A stretch of DNA of 36,129 nt from an uncultured Lachnospiraceae bacterium (lineage in GTDB: Bacteria; Bacillota; Clostridia; Lachnospirales; Lachnospiraceae), in contig CAJFOF010000022.1 of NCBI GenBank assembly GCA_904395885.1, positions 1-36,129 of the forward strand, written 5' to 3'. The notes under the pieces were generated by a model. It was not told the DNA's origin. It did no database searches and saw only the letters and a list, made by a program, of their open reading frames with translations. Position 1 is the first letter of the stretch, and each line of letters starts with the position of its first letter. Positions 26,961 through 36,097 of this stretch are shown here, one piece after another. Both the position numbers and the translations under genes were made by a program.

Positions 26961-28058
26961 ATGAATACAGATTTGAAACGCCTGCCCACACCAGCAGTAG
27001 TGGTGGATCTGGATCAGGCAGAACGGAATATAAAGAAAATGGCAGAAGAAGCCGGAAAATATGGAATCAGGCACAGACCCCATATTAAAACTCACAGATC
27101 CGGGTACCTGGCAGAGCTGCAGATAAAGGCCGGATGCTGCGGAATCACGGCGGCAAAATTAGGGGAAGCTGAAGTCATGGCCGACTGTGGGATTAAGGAT
27201 ATTTTTATCGCTTATCCGATTATCGGGGAGGACAAGATCAGGCGGCTGCTGGATTTAGACGAACGGGTGAACGTTTCTACCATTATAAATAGCGTAAAGG
27301 GGGCGGAAGCTCTCAGCCAGGCGTTCGAGAAAAAAGGAAAACAACTTACAGTGCTCATAGAGATAGACGGCGGCTTGAACCGGGGCGGTGTAAAGCCTAT
27401 GGAGCCGGCTCTGGACTTTGCCATGAAAGTGAAAGATTTAAAGGGATTGAAGATCCGGGGGCTGATGTATTACGGAGGCCTGATCTATGACGGCCGCACG
27501 GAAGAGGATATAAAAGAATCCTGTAAAAAAGAGCGGGATGAGCTGGTAAATACGGCAGAGCTGTTAAAGAAACACGGATTTTCTATGGAAATTCTCAGCG
27601 CAGGTTCCAGCTTTTCCGGCAAATTCCCTGAACTGCTGGAGGGAATAACGGAGATCAGAAGCGGCCACTATATTTTTAATGACTGCGGGCAGCTTGATGT
27701 GGGTCTGGCAAAACCGGAGGAGTGCGCTCTTATCGTAACATCTACCGTGATTGCAAAACCGGACGATCAGGTGGTTATCTGTGACGTGGGAACCAAATCT
27801 CTGACCAGCGACACCTGTCATCACCGGCCTGGTTACGGCTATATTCTGGAATATCCGGATCTGGAGATTTATTCTCTGAATGAAGAACACGCTTTTGTAC
27901 GCAGTTCGGGTAAAAATCCGCTGGAGATCGGGGACAAAATTTCTATCATTCCCAACCATGCCTGCGTTGTGACAAATCTTGCTGAAAACGTATATGGGTT
28001 TAGAAATGGAAAACTGGACCGGATGATTTCTATTGACGCCAGAGGAAAGAGCGTATAA
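26961..28058 (+). CDS. Fold-III PLP enzyme, D-serine dehydratase / D-threonine aldolase-like
   Basis: A 365-residue alanine-racemase-fold PLP enzyme. The N-terminal barrel has the PLP lysine Lys43 in RPHIKTHR. The C-terminal domain has the metal site with His333 and Cys335 in PNHAC. From memory, the HxC pair is found in zinc-dependent D-serine and D-threo-3-hydroxyaspartate dehydratases, while D-threonine aldolases have HxD; this favours a dehydratase producing an enamine/imine, and the RidA gene two positions downstream fits. An aldolase is the alternative. Start at ATG after AAAAGGGAG. Confidence 0.88.
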   Translation: MNTDLKRLPTPAVVVDLDQAERNIKKMAEEAGKYGIRHRPHIKTHRSGYLAELQIKAGCCGITAAKLGEAEVMADCGIKDIFIAYPIIGEDKIRRLLDLDERVNVSTIINSVKGAEALSQAFEKKGKQLTVLIEIDGGLNRGGVKPMEPALDFAMKVKDLKGLKIRGLMYYGGLIYDGRTEEDIKESCKKERDELVNTAELLKKHGFSMEILSAGSSFSGKFPELLEGITEIRSGHYIFNDCGQLDVGLAKPEECALIVTSTVIAKPDDQVVICDVGTKSLTSDTCHHRPGYGYILEYPDLEIYSLNEEHAFVRSSGKNPLEIGDKISIIPNHACVVTNLAENVYGFRNGKLDRMISIDARGKSV

Positions 28059-28070
28059 AGGAGGGGGATC

Positions 28071-28814
28071 GTGAGACTGCAAGAACGGATTTGGATCGTG
28101 GCTTCCGGGGACTCAGGATTTAGCCTGTCCCATCCGACGGACTGTACGGTATATCTGGTGGATGGCGGGAGCGAATCGGCGCTCATCGACGCAGGCTGCG
28201 GCCTGGGGGCAGAGGAGATTGAGGAAAATATCAAAAAAACAGGGCACAGCCTGAGCGACATAACAAAGATTTTTCTGACCCACGGCCACGGGGATCATGC
28301 AGGAGGAGCGTGGAGATTAGCTAAGGATTGCGGAGCAGAAGTATATGCGCTGGAAGAAACGGCCTCCTATGTATCCCGGGGAGACAGAAAGGCATTGTCA
28401 ATTGATGCGGCTGTGGAGGCCGGAGTATACGAAAAGGATTTTTCCTTTCATGCCTGTCCGGTCATTCCACTGGAAGACGGGCAAATAACTCGGGTAGGGG
28501 ATCTGGAAATCGAAGCAGTTCAGTCGGAAGGCCATTGTGCCGGCCATAGCTGCTACATGACTGTAATAGATAAAAAAAAGGTTCTCTTTTGCGGGGATTC
28601 GGTGTATTATGGAGGAAAGATATCCCTGCAGTCTATTTGGGATTGTGATCTGGCTGCTTACATAAAAACCTGCCTTCGTCTGGCTGAAATTCGGCCGGAA
28701 GTATTCCTGCCCGCCCATGGAGCCATTGCCCTGGGCAGAGGATATCTCCATACGGAGAAGGCAGCCCAGGTAATCAGAGAATTAGGGATACCAAAAAATG
28801 CGATAGGAGAGTGA
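28071..28814 (+). CDS. MBL-fold metallohydrolase
   Basis: A 247-residue metallo-beta-lactamase-fold hydrolase with the full HxHxDH motif (His71, His73, Asp75, His76 in THGHGDHAGG) and downstream His in EGHCAGHS, Asp in CGDSVYYGG and His in LPAHG. GTG start, supported by AAAGGAGGGGG seven bases upstream. It resembles small glyoxalase II-like or lactonase-like members; the reaction cannot be fixed from sequence. Its position between the PLP enzyme and RidA points to a thioester, lactone or related intermediate of the same pathway. Confidence 0.9.
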   Translation: MRLQERIWIVASGDSGFSLSHPTDCTVYLVDGGSESALIDAGCGLGAEEIEENIKKTGHSLSDITKIFLTHGHGDHAGGAWRLAKDCGAEVYALEETASYVSRGDRKALSIDAAVEAGVYEKDFSFHACPVIPLEDGQITRVGDLEIEAVQSEGHCAGHSCYMTVIDKKKVLFCGDSVYYGGKISLQSIWDCDLAAYIKTCLRLAEIRPEVFLPAHGAIALGRGYLHTEKAAQVIRELGIPKNAIGE

Positions 28815-28819
28815 AGATA

Positions 28820-29284
28820 ATGAGAGATGTTTATGAAATTTTAAAAGAAAAAAAGATCGAATTGCCGGCACCGCCTCCAAAGGGAGGAATCTACACGCCG
28901 GTTCAGGAGATGGGAGATAAATTCCTGTACTGTTCAGGCTGCAGTCCGGCTATAGGGGACAGTAATGTAATTGGAAAGCTGGGGAAAGACCTGACTGTGG
29001 AGGATGGTCAGCGGGCAGCATACCAGTGTATGCTGAACCTTTTGGCAAACTTACACGATAAGACCGGGGATCTGAACCGGATTCACCGTTTTGTAAAGGT
29101 TTTGGCTTTTGTCAACAGCACAGATGACTTTACAGAACAGCCTCAGGTAGTGAACGGAGGATCCCAGCTTCTCAAGGAATTGTTCGGAGAGGAGGCCGGC
29201 GTTCCGGCCAGAACGGCTATAGGGACAAATGCCCTGCCGGGCGGAATCGCATGCGAGATTGAAGTGCTGGTGGAATTAAAATAA
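28820..29284 (+). CDS. RidA/YjgF/UK114-family protein
   Basis: A 154-residue member of the RidA superfamily. The ligand-binding Arg131 in PARTAIGTNALPGG and Glu146 in CEIEVLVEL match the imine-deaminase signature (Arg105 and Glu120 of E. coli RidA). RidA hydrolyses reactive enamine/imine products such as 2-aminoacrylate made by PLP dehydratases. The frame opens at GTG 28811 overlapping the MBL gene, but GGAGAG is well spaced only for the ATG at 28820. It is the last gene of the operon; a strong terminator follows. Confidence 0.9.
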   Translation: MRDVYEILKEKKIELPAPPPKGGIYTPVQEMGDKFLYCSGCSPAIGDSNVIGKLGKDLTVEDGQRAAYQCMLNLLANLHDKTGDLNRIHRFVKVLAFVNSTDDFTEQPQVVNGGSQLLKELFGEEAGVPARTAIGTNALPGGIACEIEVLVELK

Positions 29285-29300
29285 TAGTGGAATAACGGAG

Positions 29301-29358
29301 AAAGATGCTGCAGATATACTGCCCTGCCAGGCGGTGATCATATTGCAGCATCTTTTTT
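29301..29358 (+). terminator. Terminator of the 11-gene operon
   Basis: AAAGATGCTGCA (29301-29312) pairs with TGCAGCATCTTT, closing a loop of about 30 bases, with a T run at 29352-29358. Confidence 0.85.
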
Positions 29359-29371
29359 GATGGAGCAAAAG

Positions 29372-29400
29372 TTGTCTTTCTGATATTCCCATGCTATGAT
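29372..29400 (+). promoter_or_regulatory. Promoter of the glycosyltransferase-MarR gene
   Basis: TTGTCT (29372-29377), 17-base spacer, TATGAT (29395-29400), 28 bases before the start codon. It lies directly after the preceding terminator, so the gene is an independent unit. Confidence 0.6.
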
Positions 29401-29428
29401 GAAATAAAAACCCAAGGAGAGAGACAGC

Positions 29429-30748
29429 ATGGAGCCAACGGTAAGTATTATTGTCCCAGTATATAATGCACAGGACTATTTAGAGCGGTGTGTTGACAGC
29501 ATATTAAATCAGGAATACACAGAATTGGAAATATTTTTGATCAATGACGGCAGTACAGACAGGTCAGGAGAGATCTGTGAGAGTTACCGAAAAAAAGATT
29601 CCAGAATCCATGTGATACACAAAGATAATACCGGCGTATCTGACAGCAGAAACATGGCAATTCGCCAGGCGAAGGGAACCTATCTCCAGTTTGCAGACAG
29701 CGATGACTGGATGGCCCCGCAGGCTGTAAAGCTGATGGTGAGAAAAGCGAATGAGACAGGCTGCGACATGGTGATCGCTGATTTTTACCGGGTCATCGGG
29801 GATCGGGTTTCTCATAAAGGTGACATTGAAGAAGACAAAGTGATGACCAAAGAAGAATTTGCCTCCCACATGATGGAACGGCCGTCAGACTTTTACTACG
29901 GTGCTCTGTGGAATAAGCTTTATCGGAAAGATATTGTGGACGGTCATCGGCTTTCCATGAATAAAGAGATAAGCTGGTGCGAGGATTTTATGTTCAATTT
30001 GGAATATCTCCGGTACGCCCGATCGATCTGCGCCCTGCAGGTTCCCATCTACTATTACGTTAAACGAAAAGGCTCTCTTGTCAGTCAAAGTATGAATATT
30101 TCTAAAGTCATTCAAATGAAACTGATGGTTTTCGAGTACTATAACAATTTTTATAAACATGTTTTGGATGAGGAGGACTATGAAAAGAACCGGCTGCAGG
30201 TATATCGTTTTCTGATTGATTCTGCCAAAGACGGCATAATTTTGCCTTCTATTTTGAGCGGAGCGAAAAAATTGGGAACAGAACGAAATATCATTTACAG
30301 GGAAGCTATTCAAGAAGATGGGATTTTATCCGAGGCTTACCGCAGCAGAAAATTAATGGAACATTACCTGGAACCAGTAGCGCTGAAACACGGACTGAGC
30401 ATCTCAGAGGTTAGCTTTCTTCTGTATGTCTTCCAGTCAGATGGCACGTACAGCCGGAAACGACTGGCGGATATTCTGGGATTGTCCAGGGGACGCCTTA
30501 CCTCCGTCATTCAGAAACTGTCGCTGAAAGGTTTTATCAAAACGGAGGAGCAAAAGGAGAAAAAAGGCGAAGAGAAAAAAATCCGGATTCTGCTGCAGAC
30601 GGAGGCAGAGCTTTTGCTGCCTGAATTTCAGATAGCCATGGAAGATTATGGAAAGGCTATGCTCGCTGGTTTTTCGCAGGAAGAGATAGAGAATTATATA
30701 CAGATGAGCCGGAGAATCAAAGAGAATATTCAGAAAATTTTGAAATAA
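29429..30748 (+). CDS. Fusion protein: family 2 glycosyltransferase + MarR-type winged helix
   Basis: A 439-residue protein in one uninterrupted frame. Residues 1-about 230 are a GT-A fold glycosyltransferase: VSIIVPVYNAQDYLERCVDS, NDGSTDRSG, DNTGVSDSRN and the metal/nucleotide motif DSDD (90-93). After a linker, residues 319-439 form a MarR-like domain: the recognition region YSRKRLADILGLSRGRL with IQKLSLKGFIKTEEQ, a charged wing and a C-terminal dimerisation-type helix. No ribosome site or good start was seen at the junction, so it is not two overlooked genes. No membrane helix is visible. It stands alone, with its own promoter, 150 bases ahead of the alpha-glucoside PTS operon, which it might regulate. 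Such a fusion is unusual and its role is unknown. Confidence 0.85.
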   Translation: MEPTVSIIVPVYNAQDYLERCVDSILNQEYTELEIFLINDGSTDRSGEICESYRKKDSRIHVIHKDNTGVSDSRNMAIRQAKGTYLQFADSDDWMAPQAVKLMVRKANETGCDMVIADFYRVIGDRVSHKGDIEEDKVMTKEEFASHMMERPSDFYYGALWNKLYRKDIVDGHRLSMNKEISWCEDFMFNLEYLRYARSICALQVPIYYYVKRKGSLVSQSMNISKVIQMKLMVFEYYNNFYKHVLDEEDYEKNRLQVYRFLIDSAKDGIILPSILSGAKKLGTERNIIYREAIQEDGILSEAYRSRKLMEHYLEPVALKHGLSISEVSFLLYVFQSDGTYSRKRLADILGLSRGRLTSVIQKLSLKGFIKTEEQKEKKGEEKKIRILLQTEAELLLPEFQIAMEDYGKAMLAGFSQEEIENYIQMSRRIKENIQKILK

Positions 30749-30755
30749 AACTGGA

Positions 30756-30773
30756 TATGAAAAAAGTTTCATA
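30756..30773. promoter_or_regulatory. Operator-like palindrome upstream of malP
   Basis: TATGAAAAAAGTTTCATA has perfect 7-bp arms around AAAG and is centred about 45 bases upstream of the malP -35 box. Candidate site for the RpiR/GlvR-type regulator or for the MarR domain. Confidence 0.4.
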
Positions 30774-30806
30774 ATATGTAAGAAATTCCTGTTTTGCCCA
30801 AAAATA

Positions 30807-30835
30807 TTGCAATAATTTTATGAAATTTGTATAAT
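30807..30835 (+). promoter_or_regulatory. Promoter of the alpha-glucoside PTS operon
   Basis: TTGCAA (30807-30812), 17-base spacer, perfect TATAAT (30830-30835). The leader to malP is about 60 bases long. Confidence 0.7.
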
Positions 30836-30847
30836 TTAACTATCGAA

Positions 30848-30859
30848 ATAACCGGTTAT
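30848..30859. promoter_or_regulatory. Palindrome at the malP transcription start
   Basis: ATAACCGGTTAT is a perfect 12-bp palindrome, flanked by CGAA and AACG as partial outer symmetry, 12 bases after the -10 box. A typical repressor position. Confidence 0.45.
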
Positions 30860-30898
30860 AACGAAAAAAATTGCAAAAGCAAGGGGGAAATAGGCTAT

Positions 30899-32479
30899 AT
30901 GATGCAGAAAATACAAAAATTCGGTGGGGCAATGCTGGTTCCCGTGCTGCTGTTCGCATTTCCGGGAATGATTATTGGAATTGCCACATTGTGCAAGAAT
31001 CAGATGGTGTTTGGCTCTCTGGCATCAGATACCACACTCTGGTATCGGTTCTGGCAGATCGTCGAGCAGGGGGCCTACACGGTATTTAACCAGATGCCGC
31101 TGCTGTTTGCGGTAGGGCTGCCCATTATGTTGGCGAAAAAAGAGCAGGCCAGATGCTGCATGGAGGCGCTGCTTCTGTACTTAACGTTTAACTATTTTAT
31201 CAATCAGATTTTGGGCTTTTGGGGTCCATCTGTGGGAATTGATCTGGCTTCCACAGCAAGGGACAGCGGTTTGACCTCAGTAGCAGGGATCCGCACACTG
31301 GATACAGGAATGTTCGGCGCAATCATTGTCTCCGCTATTGTGGTGTGGCTCCATAACCGCTATTATGACACAGAGCTTCCGGAATGCCTGGCAATCTTCA
31401 GAGGTACCTGCTTTATCTCTATCATTGGCTTTGTGGCTATGCTGATCTTGGCGCCGGTTTTTGTATTGGTATGGCCGGTGATTCAGAGAGGAATCTTTGC
31501 AATGCAGGACTTTCTGGTTTCCACCGGAACCTTCGGGGTCGGACTATTTGGCCTGCTGCTGAAACTTCTGCTGCCGTTTGGAATGCACCACTTCGTCTAT
31601 GCACCGCTGGAATTTGACAATCTTCTGGTAGACGGCGGAACCGTGGCTTATTGGGCACAACATTTGGGAGAATTTGCCCAGTCTGCAGAGCCGTTAAAGG
31701 TTCTATTTCCTCAGGGCGGCTTTGGGTTAAAAGGCCTGGTAAAGGTATTCGGCATCGCCGGTGCGGCTCTTGCACTTTACAGTACTGCAAAACCAGAGAA
31801 GAAAAAAGTTGTGGCAGGTCTGCTGATTCCGGCCGTGCTGGCTTCCCTGATCGCGGGAATTACAGAACCGCTGGAATATACATTTCTGTTTGTGGCTCCC
31901 GGCCTGTTTGTGGTTCATGCGGTTCTGTCGGCCTGCTTGATGATGGCTTCCTATGCTATGGGACTGGTAGGCAACTTTGGAGGCGGTCTGATTGACTGGG
32001 CGACCTTAAATTACATTCCTCTGTGGCAGAATCACTGGCAGACCTACCTGGTACACATTGGGGTTGGCCTGATCTTTACCGCCCTCTGGTTTGTCACCTT
32101 CCGATTCATTATTCTGAAATTTGATCTGGCAACGCCTGGAAGGGAAAAAGAGGATGAGACGGTTTCCTTAAAGACAAAGGCTGATTATCGGGCAAAGACT
32201 GACAAGAAGAAAAAAGAAGGAAAAACAGAATTTGCCAGCAGAATTATAGAGGGGTTGGGCGGAGCTGACAATATCGAAGATGTCACTAACTGCATGACCC
32301 GCCTGAGAGTGTCCGTAAAAGATGGGGAAAAGGTGGAAAGCAACGCTTATTTCCAGGGGATCGGCGCTCACGGCGTTATGAAAGCAGGGAATGCTGTTCA
32401 GGTTATTGTAGGCATGAATGCTCCGTTTATTAAAAGCACAGTAAAAGAACTTTTGGAAAAAGGCGGGAAACAGGAATGA
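30899..32479 (+). CDS. malP: PTS alpha-glucoside transporter, EIICB (MalP/GlvC type)
   Basis: A 526-residue permease that closely follows the Bacillus subtilis MalP layout: MMQKIQKFGGAMLVPVLLF at the N-terminus, an EIIC domain with about ten membrane segments containing GITEPLEYTFLF, a charged linker and a C-terminal EIIB domain with phosphorylation site Cys465 in TNCMTRLRV. There is no EIIA domain. The frame extends to 30827, but AAGGGGG precedes the ATG at 30899 and the family starts there. It should import and 6-phosphorylate maltose-like alpha-glucosides. It overlaps the sulfatase gene by ATGA. Confidence 0.93.
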   Translation: MMQKIQKFGGAMLVPVLLFAFPGMIIGIATLCKNQMVFGSLASDTTLWYRFWQIVEQGAYTVFNQMPLLFAVGLPIMLAKKEQARCCMEALLLYLTFNYFINQILGFWGPSVGIDLASTARDSGLTSVAGIRTLDTGMFGAIIVSAIVVWLHNRYYDTELPECLAIFRGTCFISIIGFVAMLILAPVFVLVWPVIQRGIFAMQDFLVSTGTFGVGLFGLLLKLLLPFGMHHFVYAPLEFDNLLVDGGTVAYWAQHLGEFAQSAEPLKVLFPQGGFGLKGLVKVFGIAGAALALYSTAKPEKKKVVAGLLIPAVLASLIAGITEPLEYTFLFVAPGLFVVHAVLSACLMMASYAMGLVGNFGGGLIDWATLNYIPLWQNHWQTYLVHIGVGLIFTALWFVTFRFIILKFDLATPGREKEDETVSLKTKADYRAKTDKKKKEGKTEFASRIIEGLGGADNIEDVTNCMTRLRVSVKDGEKVESNAYFQGIGAHGVMKAGNAVQVIVGMNAPFIKSTVKELLEKGGKQE

Positions 32480-33861
32480 AAAACATCTTATATATCCATA
32501 CTCATGACACCGGCAGATTTACCAGTGTCTATGGGAAAAATGTTCCGACGCCTCATCTTAAAGCGTTCGCAGGGGATGCTCTGGTATTTCGCAATGCATT
32601 CTGCGCTTCCCCTACCTGTTCGCCCAGCCGGGGAGCTATGCTGACAGGGCGGTATCCCCACGAAAATGGCCTTGAAGGCCTGGCCCACAGAGGATTTTCC
32701 ATAAAAGACAAATCCGGACATCTGGCGGCATTTCTCCAGAGAAACGGTTTCGAGACTGTGCTTTGTGGTGTACAGCATGAGGAAAAAGGATACGATTATA
32801 CCGATGCTTCAGAGATCTATTCCAGAAGATTGGGCTACGAAAAAAATATTTCATATTATATAGAAGACGGAGTGCGGCCGGATAAAGAAAAAGCAGATCA
32901 GGAGAACGCTAAGCGAGCGGCAGATTATCTGAGAGCGTACAGCGGGGATAAGCCTTTCTTCCTTTCTTATGGGATGTTTCACACTCACAGACCCTATCCG
33001 GAGTTGACAGAAGAGGAAAAGAAGGAGTTCCCGGCTGATGAGGTGGAGCTTCCCAGAAACGTGTACGACAATCCCGGAGCGAGGGAAGACACAGCCTGCC
33101 TCTACAAGTCCTTAAAGCTGTTTGACGAGAACTTTCAGACCGTCATAGATGCATTGAAGGAAAACGGATTATATGACAATACCATTATTCTCTCTACCAC
33201 GGATCACGGTTTGGCCAATCCATTTTCCAAGTGCAATCTGACGGATGATGGGATGGGGGTTTCTTTGATCATGAGGATCCCGGATTATCCGGAGTCTTTT
33301 GGCAGATGGTATGATGGGATGGTTTCCCACGTTGACATCTTCCCCACTCTTTGCGAAGCAGAAGGTCTGGAACTGCCGGAAAATCTGTCGGGTTTTTCTC
33401 TTCTTCCGGTTTTCCGGGATACCAGCAAGAAAGTGAGGGATCAGGTCTATGGGGAGATCAATTTCCATACTTCCTATGAGCCGGCCAGATGTATTCGAAC
33501 AGAGCGATACAAATACATCCGCTATTACGATGCGACCTGGAAAAAATATAATATGACCAACTGCGACGACTCCAACCTGAAGACTTTCCTGGTGGAGGCC
33601 GGATGGAGACAGAAGAGTAAAGCAGGGGAATGGCTTTTTGACCTGTATTTTGATCCCTGTGAAAGGAATAATCTGGCAGAGGAACCGGAGTATGCAGACA
33701 TTGTCAAAGAGATGAGGGAGCGTCTGGAGACATGGAGGAAAGAGACCAACGATCATATTATGACTGCAGATGAGTATATGGGCCACTGCAAACTAAATCG
33801 CAAGGACGATTTGAGCCCGACGGTGACAAGACCGGAACAGTTAGAATCACGCATACAATGA
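32476..33861 (+). CDS. Cytoplasmic sulfatase (family S1, formylglycine type)
   Basis: A 461-residue sulfatase of the alkaline-phosphatase superfamily. The activation motif CSPSRGAMLTG starts at Cys48, the residue converted to formylglycine; His10/Asp11 in HTHDTGRF and the later TTDHGL pair look like calcium ligands. No signal peptide is present, so it acts in the cytoplasm, unlike most gut sulfatases. The N-terminal HTHDTGR resembles heparan/N-sulfoglucosamine-type sulfatases. It overlaps both neighbours' reading frames closely (ATGA with malP) and is embedded between the alpha-glucoside PTS and its regulator. A maturase must be encoded elsewhere. Inferred role: desulfation of an imported sulfated glycoside. 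Confidence 0.9.
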   Translation: MKNILYIHTHDTGRFTSVYGKNVPTPHLKAFAGDALVFRNAFCASPTCSPSRGAMLTGRYPHENGLEGLAHRGFSIKDKSGHLAAFLQRNGFETVLCGVQHEEKGYDYTDASEIYSRRLGYEKNISYYIEDGVRPDKEKADQENAKRAADYLRAYSGDKPFFLSYGMFHTHRPYPELTEEEKKEFPADEVELPRNVYDNPGAREDTACLYKSLKLFDENFQTVIDALKENGLYDNTIILSTTDHGLANPFSKCNLTDDGMGVSLIMRIPDYPESFGRWYDGMVSHVDIFPTLCEAEGLELPENLSGFSLLPVFRDTSKKVRDQVYGEINFHTSYEPARCIRTERYKYIRYYDATWKKYNMTNCDDSNLKTFLVEAGWRQKSKAGEWLFDLYFDPCERNNLAEEPEYADIVKEMRERLETWRKETNDHIMTADEYMGHCKLNRKDDLSPTVTRPEQLESRIQ

Positions 33862-33881
33862 AGCAAGAAGGGAAGACTGGC

Positions 33882-34676
33882 ATGAGCTTAAAAGAGAAAC
33901 TAGAACAACTGCTGAACGGAAAAAATGCGTCATATATTTCAATTGCACGGTACCTGATCAACAGGAAAAGCTATGCCGGTCTGAAACTAAAAGATGTAGG
34001 GAGAGAATGCCATGTTTCCAGCGCTACAGTAGTGAGATTCTGTCAGAACCTGGGCTTCGACGGTTTTGCAGACCTGAAATACCATCTGACCCACGAACTG
34101 GAAAAAGACCGGAGTCAGTTTGAGGCAGATATTCATATCAGCAGAGAAAATCCCAGGTACTGGGAAATGATCCTGGATGCCTGCAAGACCAGTGAGCAGC
34201 TCTTCGGCAGAGAAAAACAGGAGCGCTTTCTCGAATTGCTGGAACATGCCAGGGAGATCATTCTCATCGGGCTAGGTACCAGCTACTTGACGGCAAAAGA
34301 CTTTGAAATTCGTTTTACCCGCATAGGATTAAAATGTCGGGCGATAGACGATATTATTCTGCAGAAATTTGCAATCAAAAATACAGATGAAAATTCGCTG
34401 GTTATTGTTTTTTGCTATTCAGGCGCTACTTCGGCGGTGATGGATAACCTAAGGCTAGCTCGCTCCAAGAATGCAAAGACGATTCTGTGGACATGTGAGG
34501 ATAATGCTCCTTTAGAGAAGGAGTGTGACCTGACGATTTTTATTCATTCCCCAGAGCCAAGTTATCTCAGGAATTCCACCAGTTCCAGAATAGCAATTTT
34601 CTTTATTATCGATCTGGTTTATTTTGCCTACATTAACAGAAAAAATATTCATCTAGAAAATTATATGGACAGTTAA
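33882..34676 (+). CDS. RpiR-family regulator (GlvR-like)
   Basis: A 264-residue regulator with the RpiR helix-turn-helix (HVSSATVVRFCQNLGFDGFA, about residues 42-61) and a C-terminal SIS domain (about 115-250) with ILIGLGTSYLTAKDFE and VFCYSGATSAV. B. subtilis GlvR, the activator of malA-glvR-malP, is of the same family. Start: ATG at 33882 has AAGGGA at good distance; an in-frame ATG at 33858, in an ATGA overlap with the sulfatase, would add 8 residues but lacks a ribosome site. It likely senses the 6-phosphorylated sugar and acts on the malP promoter. Confidence 0.9.
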   Translation: MSLKEKLEQLLNGKNASYISIARYLINRKSYAGLKLKDVGRECHVSSATVVRFCQNLGFDGFADLKYHLTHELEKDRSQFEADIHISRENPRYWEMILDACKTSEQLFGREKQERFLELLEHAREIILIGLGTSYLTAKDFEIRFTRIGLKCRAIDDIILQKFAIKNTDENSLVIVFCYSGATSAVMDNLRLARSKNAKTILWTCEDNAPLEKECDLTIFIHSPEPSYLRNSTSSRIAIFFIIDLVYFAYINRKNIHLENYMDS

Positions 34677-36023
<1,347 letters not shown>

Positions 36024-36046
36024 AAAAACTGAAAGAGAAAGAAAAA

Positions 36047-36081
36047 AGCTCGGAAAATTTCATAATTTCCGGGCTTTTTTT
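36047..36081 (+). terminator. Terminator after malA
   Basis: AGCTCGGAAA pairs with TTTCCGGGCT (one G-U), with a short A/T-rich loop and a T run to 36081. Confidence 0.8.
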
Positions 36082-36097
36082 CAGCCCAAGTCCCCGA

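Noticed and set aside
30357-30748. Separate MarR gene starting inside the glycosyltransferase frame
   Set aside because: The internal ATG has no ribosome site and the frame is continuous, so a fusion is the simpler reading.
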